Positions 13,810-17,814 of a DNA stretch of 17,814 nucleotides are shown here, piece by piece. The notes beneath the pieces were generated by a model that was not told the DNA's origin, searched no databases, and saw only the letters and a program-made list of their open reading frames with translations. Origin of the DNA: Suilimivivens sp964402925 (lineage in GTDB: Bacteria; Bacillota; Clostridia; Lachnospirales; Lachnospiraceae); contig CAYOED010000071.1 of assembly GCA_964402925.1 (NCBI GenBank), forward strand, positions 1 through 17,814. The letters run 5' to 3'. Position numbers and translations under genes: made by a program. Every line of letters begins with the position of its first letter. Positions within the stretch are counted from its first letter, which is position 1.

Positions 13810-14769
13810 ATGACAAGCACAACCGTGGTGATACCAAATTACAAGGGAATAAACTATATAGACAATTGCCTTGCATCCATTTATAAGGGAACTGTTATTC
13901 CCAAAATCATCATGGTGGACAATCATTCGGAAGATGGAAGCCTCCCCCTTGTGAAAGAAAAGTACCCTGAGGTTAAGATTATTGAATTTGCGGAAAACAA
14001 GGGATTCTGCGAGGCTGTAAATGCAGGCATCAAAGCGGCGGACACGCAGTACGTCCTTCTCCTTAACAATGACACGGAAGTGGATGCCCAGATGATATCC
14101 AGTCTGGAGAAAGCCCTTGACAAGGACCGGAAGGCATTTTCAGCAGCCGCGAAGATGATCGATCTTCACAATCCTGATCGATTGGACGGAGCAGGCGATT
14201 TTTATTGTGCTCTGGGCTGGGCATTTGCCAGAGGAAAGGACAAGCCGACAGAGACTTATGACAAGCCCGAACGAATCTTTTCCGCCTGCGCCGGCGCTGC
14301 CCTTTATAGACGTACAATATTTAATAACATAGGTTATTTTGACGAAAACCATTTTGCATATCTGGAGGATATGGATATAGGATATCGTGCAAACATCTAT
14401 GGCTATCATAATATATATACCCCGGACGCAAAGGTCTACCATGCCGGAAGCGCCGCCACCGGCTCCCGGCACAACCCTTTCAAAGTGACCCTTTCCGCCA
14501 GGAACAGTGTCTATCTGATTTATAAGAATATGCCCGCTTTACAATTCATTTTGAACCTCCCTTTTCTAATCATAGGGTATGGCGTAAAATACCTCTTCTT
14601 TGCGCTGAAAGGAATGGGCGGCGCATACCTTTCCGGCTTTTTTCAAGGAATACGCTTATCTTTTTCAGAGGAAGGAAAGAAAAATAAAGTTAGATTTACT
14701 ATACGGAATCTTCCGAACTACCTCTGGATCCAGATTCAGCTGTGGATAAATATTTTCAGAAGGCTATAA
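13810..14769 (+). CDS. GT2 glycosyltransferase, rhamnosyltransferase (WbbL)-like
   Basis: A compact single-domain GT2 of 319 residues, the usual size for WbbL/RfbF-type transferases that move rhamnose or a similar sugar onto a lipid-linked acceptor. Motifs are VVIPNYKG (6-13), MVDNHSEDGS (35-44), ENKGFCEAVNAGI (62-74), LLLNNDTEVD (83-92) with the metal-binding D-x-E region, CAGAALYRR, FAYLEDMDIGYR (182-193) with the catalytic acidic cluster, and the late YHAGSAATGS (210-219). A hydrophobic stretch (about 240-282) would anchor it to the membrane. GAGG (13797-13800) is 9 nt ahead of the start. It is the last gene before a likely transcriptional break: a G-free region and a candidate promoter follow. 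The rhamnose donor is inferred from family resemblance and the rfb genes, not proven. Confidence 0.9.
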   Translation: MTSTTVVIPNYKGINYIDNCLASIYKGTVIPKIIMVDNHSEDGSLPLVKEKYPEVKIIEFAENKGFCEAVNAGIKAADTQYVLLLNNDTEVDAQMISSLEKALDKDRKAFSAAAKMIDLHNPDRLDGAGDFYCALGWAFARGKDKPTETYDKPERIFSACAGAALYRRTIFNNIGYFDENHFAYLEDMDIGYRANIYGYHNIYTPDAKVYHAGSAATGSRHNPFKVTLSARNSVYLIYKNMPALQFILNLPFLIIGYGVKYLFFALKGMGGAYLSGFFQGIRLSFSEEGKKNKVRFTIRNLPNYLWIQIQLWINIFRRL

Positions 14770-14787
14770 GTAAAAACTAACATTAAG

Positions 14788-14841
14788 TCCACAAACATTC
14801 CCACAAAAACAAACCCACTCCCCTCCTTCCCCTTCCTTACC
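14788..14841 (+). terminator. G-free, C-rich stretch resembling a Rho utilisation site
   Basis: These 54 bases contain 27 C and no G, and lie 19 nt after the stop of the preceding GT gene. Such unstructured C-rich, G-poor RNA is the classic signature of a rut site for Rho-dependent termination. No intrinsic hairpin terminator is seen for this gene, which makes the reading more likely. The opposite strand is a G-rich purine tract with several GGG and GGGG runs (14811-14868), so a G-quadruplex there is an alternative. Confidence 0.45.
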
Positions 14842-14874
14842 GGACTCCCGCCCTCCCATCATCCGAATTTTGAG

Positions 14875-14903
14875 TTGTACTTTTTGTAATAATATTGTAA
14901 AAT
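14875..14903 (+). promoter_or_regulatory. Candidate promoter for the sugar-phosphate transferase gene
   Basis: TTGTAC (14875-14880), a 17-nt AT-rich spacer and the -10 box TAAAAT (14898-14903). The -35 matches consensus at only three positions. Placement directly after the rut-like region and 22 nt before the start at 14926 supports it. Confidence 0.45.
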
Positions 14904-14925
14904 GTTTGCAAGAAGGTAGCAGGAT

Positions 14926-16335
14926 ATGATAAAGGACAATCAGAAGTATTTCAATAGACTGCACTTGCTAGTCGATGCCGTTGTAGTAGCCATCGCCTAC
15001 TTGTTTGCATGGTATATAAAGTTCTGCACCATTTTTGCCGATACGGAACCGGGTGCAGGCGCACTAGACACGAGGACCTATTTCAGTTTCCTTTATTTTG
15101 TTGTGCCTGAATATATTATTTTATACTATTTTTTCAATTTGTACGCTCCAAAGCGTGCTACCAGACGAAAATATGAGCTTGAAGGCATTGTCAAGGCAAA
15201 TACCGTTGGCATTGTCTTCTTTATCGTATTTCTGTATTTGATTAAGCAGCAGCATTTTTCTCGTTTTATGATGGGAGCATTTTTCGTGGTCAATGTTGCC
15301 TTTACCACAATATGCCGTACACTGATCAGAAATATGCTGCTTTATTTTAGGAAAAAGGGATATAATTTAAAATATATTCTTCTTGTGGGCTATTCTAGGG
15401 CAGCAGAAGAATATATTACCAGAATCAATGCAAATCCCCAATGGGGATATGTGGTCCGGGGAATACTGGATGACAGGATTCCCAGCGGGACGGTTTATAA
15501 GGGCGTTAAAGTGGTTGGAAGGATAGAAAATATCAAGTATATTCTGCCTGAAAATAAGCTGGATGAAATTGCGATAACGCTTGCGCTGAAGGATTACGAT
15601 CATCTGGAATATATTGTTGATTTATGTGAAAAGTCGGGGGTTCATACGAAGTTCATTCCCGATTATAATTCATTGGTGCCAAGTCATCCTTACACAGAGG
15701 ATCTGATGGGGCTGCCGGTAATCAACATCCGGTATGTGCCTCTGACCAATACCCTGAACTGGGTGACCAAACGGGCAGTGGATGTTGTAGGAGCGTCGCT
15801 TGGGATTATCCTGTCTTCCCCTATCATGCTTGTGGCCGCTCTGGCTGTGAGATTTACGAGCCGCGGACCGATTCTTTTTAAACAGGAGAGGGTGGGACTC
15901 CACAATAAAACTTTTAAGATGTATAAGTTCAGGACAATGGAGATGCAGAAGCCGTCAGCAGAGCAGAAGGCATGGACAGTGAAAGATGATCCCAGAGTCA
16001 CTAAAGTAGGAAAATTTCTGCGGCGCACCAGTTTAGACGAACTGCCCCAGTTGTTCAACATATTGATAGGTGAGATGTCCTTAGTGGGGCCAAGACCGGA
16101 GCGTCCCCAGTTTGTGGATGTTTTCAAGGAGGAAATTCCGCGTTATATGATAAAGCATCAGGTCAGACCGGGGCTTACCGGCTGGGCGCAGATTAATGGG
16201 TATCGGGGAGACACTTCCATTCGCAAGAGAATTGAGTATGATTTGTTTTATATTGAGAACTGGACCTTGGTAATGGATTTTAAAATTATGTTTTTGACGA
16301 TATTCAAAGGTTTCATCAATAAAAATGCTTATTAG
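14926..16335 (+). CDS. Undecaprenyl-phosphate sugar-1-phosphate transferase (WbaP/WcaJ-type)
   Basis: Starts glycan assembly by moving a sugar-1-phosphate from a nucleotide sugar onto undecaprenyl phosphate. The 469-residue length and layout are those of the large polyprenyl phosphoglycosyl transferases. Four N-terminal hydrophobic helices (about 12-33, 53-73, 89-107, 114-134) come first, then a Rossmann-like CoA_binding_3 region (about 148-245) opening with ILLVGYSRAA. The catalytic module follows a re-entrant helix (about 286-308): KRAVDVVGA, FKQERVG (318-324), KMYKFRTM (331-338), TSLDELPQ (368-375) with the conserved Asp371-Glu372 pair, LVGPRPE (386-392) and RPGLTGWAQ (414-422). AGAAGG (14911-14916) precedes the start. 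The substrate, whether glucose, galactose or an N-acetyl sugar, cannot be read from sequence. Confidence 0.94.
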   Translation: MIKDNQKYFNRLHLLVDAVVVAIAYLFAWYIKFCTIFADTEPGAGALDTRTYFSFLYFVVPEYIILYYFFNLYAPKRATRRKYELEGIVKANTVGIVFFIVFLYLIKQQHFSRFMMGAFFVVNVAFTTICRTLIRNMLLYFRKKGYNLKYILLVGYSRAAEEYITRINANPQWGYVVRGILDDRIPSGTVYKGVKVVGRIENIKYILPENKLDEIAITLALKDYDHLEYIVDLCEKSGVHTKFIPDYNSLVPSHPYTEDLMGLPVINIRYVPLTNTLNWVTKRAVDVVGASLGIILSSPIMLVAALAVRFTSRGPILFKQERVGLHNKTFKMYKFRTMEMQKPSAEQKAWTVKDDPRVTKVGKFLRRTSLDELPQLFNILIGEMSLVGPRPERPQFVDVFKEEIPRYMIKHQVRPGLTGWAQINGYRGDTSIRKRIEYDLFYIENWTLVMDFKIMFLTIFKGFINKNAY

Positions 16336-16402
16336 AAACTTTGTGAATATAAAAATATTAATTTACAAATCTTAAGGATAGATAAAAAAAGCGTTCAGGG
16401 GC

Positions 16403-16431
16403 TTGCCTAATGGAAAATTTTGTGCCAAAAT
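16403..16431 (+). promoter_or_regulatory. Weak promoter candidate in the 174-nt gap before the LCP gene
   Basis: TTGCCT (16403-16408), a 17-nt spacer and CAAAAT (16426-16431), each box 4/6. A small GAAA-tetraloop hairpin (TGTGA/TCACA, 16439-16443 with 16448-16452) lies downstream of it. The rest of 16336-16509 is AT-rich, with no convincing terminator and no small gene that I can support. The equally weak pair TTGTGA/TACAAA (16341-16346 with 16364-16369) is an alternative. Confidence 0.3.
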
Positions 16432-16509
16432 AGTATCTTGTGAGAAATCACAGATGATAAAGCCCAATATAGATGTGAAATTGAAGTAAATAAGGGAGAG
16501 ATTGATCGT

Positions 16510-17670
16510 ATGACAACAACATCAAAGAAACCTGTTAAGAAAAAACCAGTCAGGCGCGAAGAACCTGTAAGCGCAAAGAAAAAGAGCAGCAGCAAAGGAA
16601 AGGCAGCTGCGGAAGCCAAAAAGAAATCAAAGAAAAAACGTACCAAGATTCTCCTGTTTATCTTGGAGATATTTATTTTACTTATAATGGTAGTGGTTTT
16701 ATATGGTGTCCTCAAGGTAGAAAAAGTTGGCAAGGTAGATTTGCCAAAGGAAGAAATCGTCATTAACCCTGAGGTAGAGGAGCAGGTTGAGACTACCATG
16801 AGAGGTTACCGAAACATTGCATTGTTTGGTGTGGACTCTACAACAGGCGCTCTTACAAAGAATACGCGAAGCGATACAATCATGATTGCCTCCATCAATT
16901 TGGATACAGGAGAATGTAAGCTTGTCAGCGTATATCGTGATACTTATCTGAACTTAAGCAATGATTCCTATAATAAATGTAACGGCGCGTATGCAAAGGG
17001 CGGTCCAAAGCAGGCAATCAATATGCTGAATATGAATCTGGATATGAATATTACGGATTTTGTTACAATAGGATTTGCAGGTCTTAGCGACACGATTGAT
17101 GCACTGGGCGGTATCATGATTGACGTGGACGAAGCAGAGTTGCAGCATATTAATAACTATCAGAAATGTATGGCGGAGAATCTAAAGAGAGATTATACTC
17201 CGGTATCAAGTACAGGATATCAGCTGTTAGATGGACTCCAGGCTACAGCATACTGCCGTATTCGTTATACAGCAGGAGATGATTTTAAACGTGCGGAACG
17301 TCAGAGAGAAGTGCTGATGGCGGTAGCAGATAAGGCGAAAACAGCTTCACCGGCAACTTTGAATTCGGTTGCCAACGCAATTTTTGATAGAGACGAAGTA
17401 TATACATCCCTGGATCTTTCCGAGATACTTGAGCTGTTAGGCGAAATCGGTAAATACCAGATTGTGGATCAGGGTGGATTCCCCGAAGAAAGTATGCGTG
17501 CTACAGGAACGATTGGTTCTAAGGGAAGTTGTGTCGTACCGGTATCTCTCGCGGATAACGTACAGTGGCTGCATGAATTCCTTTTTGAAGATGAAGAGTA
17601 TTCTCCATCAGCAACAGTATTGGAATGCAGCGAAAAAGTTGCAGCTGATACAAATGGATATATAAAATAA
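16510..17670 (+). CDS. LytR-CpsA-Psr (LCP) family glycopolymer transferase
   Basis: LCP proteins transfer undecaprenyl-linked glycopolymers onto peptidoglycan at the outer membrane face, the likely last step for this locus. The 386-residue protein has a strongly basic cytoplasmic tail (1-45, mostly Lys, Ala and Ser), a single transmembrane helix (about 47-68) and an extracellular LCP domain (about 100-275). Family residues visible are NTRSDT (118-123) with Arg120 and Asp122, VYRDTYL (141-147) with Arg143 and Asp144, and the Arg-rich YCRIRYTAGDDFKRAERQRE (248-267), which binds pyrophosphate and metal. AGGGAGAG upstream fits ATG 16510. The C-terminal 100 residues have no motif I recognise. A terminator follows, so this is the last gene of its unit. 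Confidence 0.94.
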   Translation: MTTTSKKPVKKKPVRREEPVSAKKKSSSKGKAAAEAKKKSKKKRTKILLFILEIFILLIMVVVLYGVLKVEKVGKVDLPKEEIVINPEVEEQVETTMRGYRNIALFGVDSTTGALTKNTRSDTIMIASINLDTGECKLVSVYRDTYLNLSNDSYNKCNGAYAKGGPKQAINMLNMNLDMNITDFVTIGFAGLSDTIDALGGIMIDVDEAELQHINNYQKCMAENLKRDYTPVSSTGYQLLDGLQATAYCRIRYTAGDDFKRAERQREVLMAVADKAKTASPATLNSVANAIFDRDEVYTSLDLSEILELLGEIGKYQIVDQGGFPEESMRATGTIGSKGSCVVPVSLADNVQWLHEFLFEDEEYSPSATVLECSEKVAADTNGYIK

Positions 17671-17683
17671 GAAATAAGATAGA

Positions 17684-17707
17684 TGCCCCGTTGCTTGCAG
17701 CGGGGTA
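17684..17707 (+). terminator. Terminator of the LCP gene
   Basis: CCCCGTTG (17686-17693) pairs with CAGCGGGG (17698-17705) around a CTTG tetraloop, with one G-T wobble; flanking bases extend the stem slightly. TATTT follows. It lies 14 nt after the LCP stop. The T-tract is modest, but the GC-rich stem is convincing. Confidence 0.7.
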
Positions 17708-17760
17708 TTTGACTATATTATAGAAATTTTTATTTGTAAGAAGATATTATTTGATGAGGT

Positions 17761-17811
17761 GTAACTATTCAGTACAGGTCGAAGCATTTACTGCTGAGAC
17801 CGTAAGAATAT
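17761..17811 (+). repeat. Repeat B: inverted copy of the 12241-12291 element, at the window end
   Basis: The reverse complement matches 12241-12291 at 49 of 51 positions, with differences at 17772 and 17775. On this strand the fold is GGTC/GACC (17777-17780 with 17798-17801), a GA/GA symmetric loop, AGCA/TGCT (17783-17786 with 17792-17795) and the end loop TTTAC, with outer TATTC/GAATA pairing (17766-17770 with 17806-17810). Tandem G-A mismatches are a stable RNA motif. It lies 54 nt after the LCP terminator. Only three bases of the window follow it, so what it precedes is unknown. Confidence 0.85.
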
Positions 17812-17814
17812 GAT

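Noticed and set aside
13310..13876. 188-residue open frame on the minus strand
   Set aside because: It is antisense to the end of one GT and the start of the next, is rich in Pro, Ser and Arg, and shows no motif; a shadow.
14764..14964. 66-residue minus-strand frame with a Gly/Glu-rich stretch
   Set aside because: It is the translation of the purine-rich complement of the C-rich tract; it lacks a ribosome site and looks like composition bias.
16336..16509. Search for a small gene or terminator between the sugar-phosphate transferase and LCP genes
   Set aside because: The AT-rich DNA has only weak promoter-like pairs and a 5-bp hairpin. No reading frame has a ribosome site and a plausible product.
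12241..17811. Repeats A and B as terminal inverted repeats of a transposon
   Set aside because: No transposase is encoded between them, no target-site duplication is seen (flanks ACA/GAG against those of B differ), and the enclosed genes are ordinary polysaccharide genes.

Overview
The window is a surface-polysaccharide biosynthesis, export and attachment locus. It most likely comes from a Gram-positive, low-to-moderate GC Clostridia, probably Lachnospiraceae-like. The reasons are strong AGGAGG-type ribosome sites, TTG and GTG starts, an LCP-family wall ligase, and multi-domain family-2 glycosyltransferases of the kind common in gut Firmicutes. All twelve genes I accept lie on the + strand, tightly packed. 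I see no tRNA, rRNA, CRISPR array or transposase.

Layout. Positions 1-145 hold a perfect hairpin (64-86) whose loop overlaps a good promoter (-35 at 72-77, extended -10 at 96-101). The first operon (146-10433) then encodes RmlA (dTDP-glucose synthesis), RmlC (epimerase), an ABC-2 permease, a Wzt-like ATPase with a C-terminal carbohydrate-binding-type domain, a 701-residue methyltransferase/kinase-like fusion, and two large GT2 proteins. A second promoter lies inside the end of the last GT gene and drives a 573-aa phosphoglucomutase (10511-12232). Next come a 51-nt element (repeat A), a strong hairpin, and two more GT2 genes (12385-14769). A G-free, C-rich stretch and a candidate promoter precede a polyprenyl-phosphate sugar-1-phosphate transferase (14926-16335). 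A LytR-CpsA-Psr protein (16510-17670) and its terminator follow. An inverted copy of the 51-nt element (repeat B) lies at the very end of the window.

Inferred pathway. Phosphoglucomutase makes glucose-1-phosphate and RmlA/RmlC help make dTDP-L-rhamnose; rmlB and rmlD are not in the window. The phosphoglycosyl transferase primes undecaprenyl phosphate, and the four GT2 proteins extend the glycan. The methyltransferase/kinase-like fusion may cap the non-reducing end, as WbdD does for O9a mannan. The Wzt-like C-terminal domain may recognise the finished chain, the ABC transporter exports it, and the LCP protein attaches it to peptidoglycan.

The most unusual features are three. First, the near-identical 51-nt inverted repeat pair (49/51) brackets the downstream half; its only mismatches fall in an internal loop of a predicted RNA fold, and copy A sits just before a hairpin in front of a GT gene. 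Second, a WbdD-like cap-enzyme architecture is encoded next to a Wzt with a C-terminal domain, apparently in a Gram-positive. Third, two GT2 proteins show mirror-image decay of one of their two catalytic domains.
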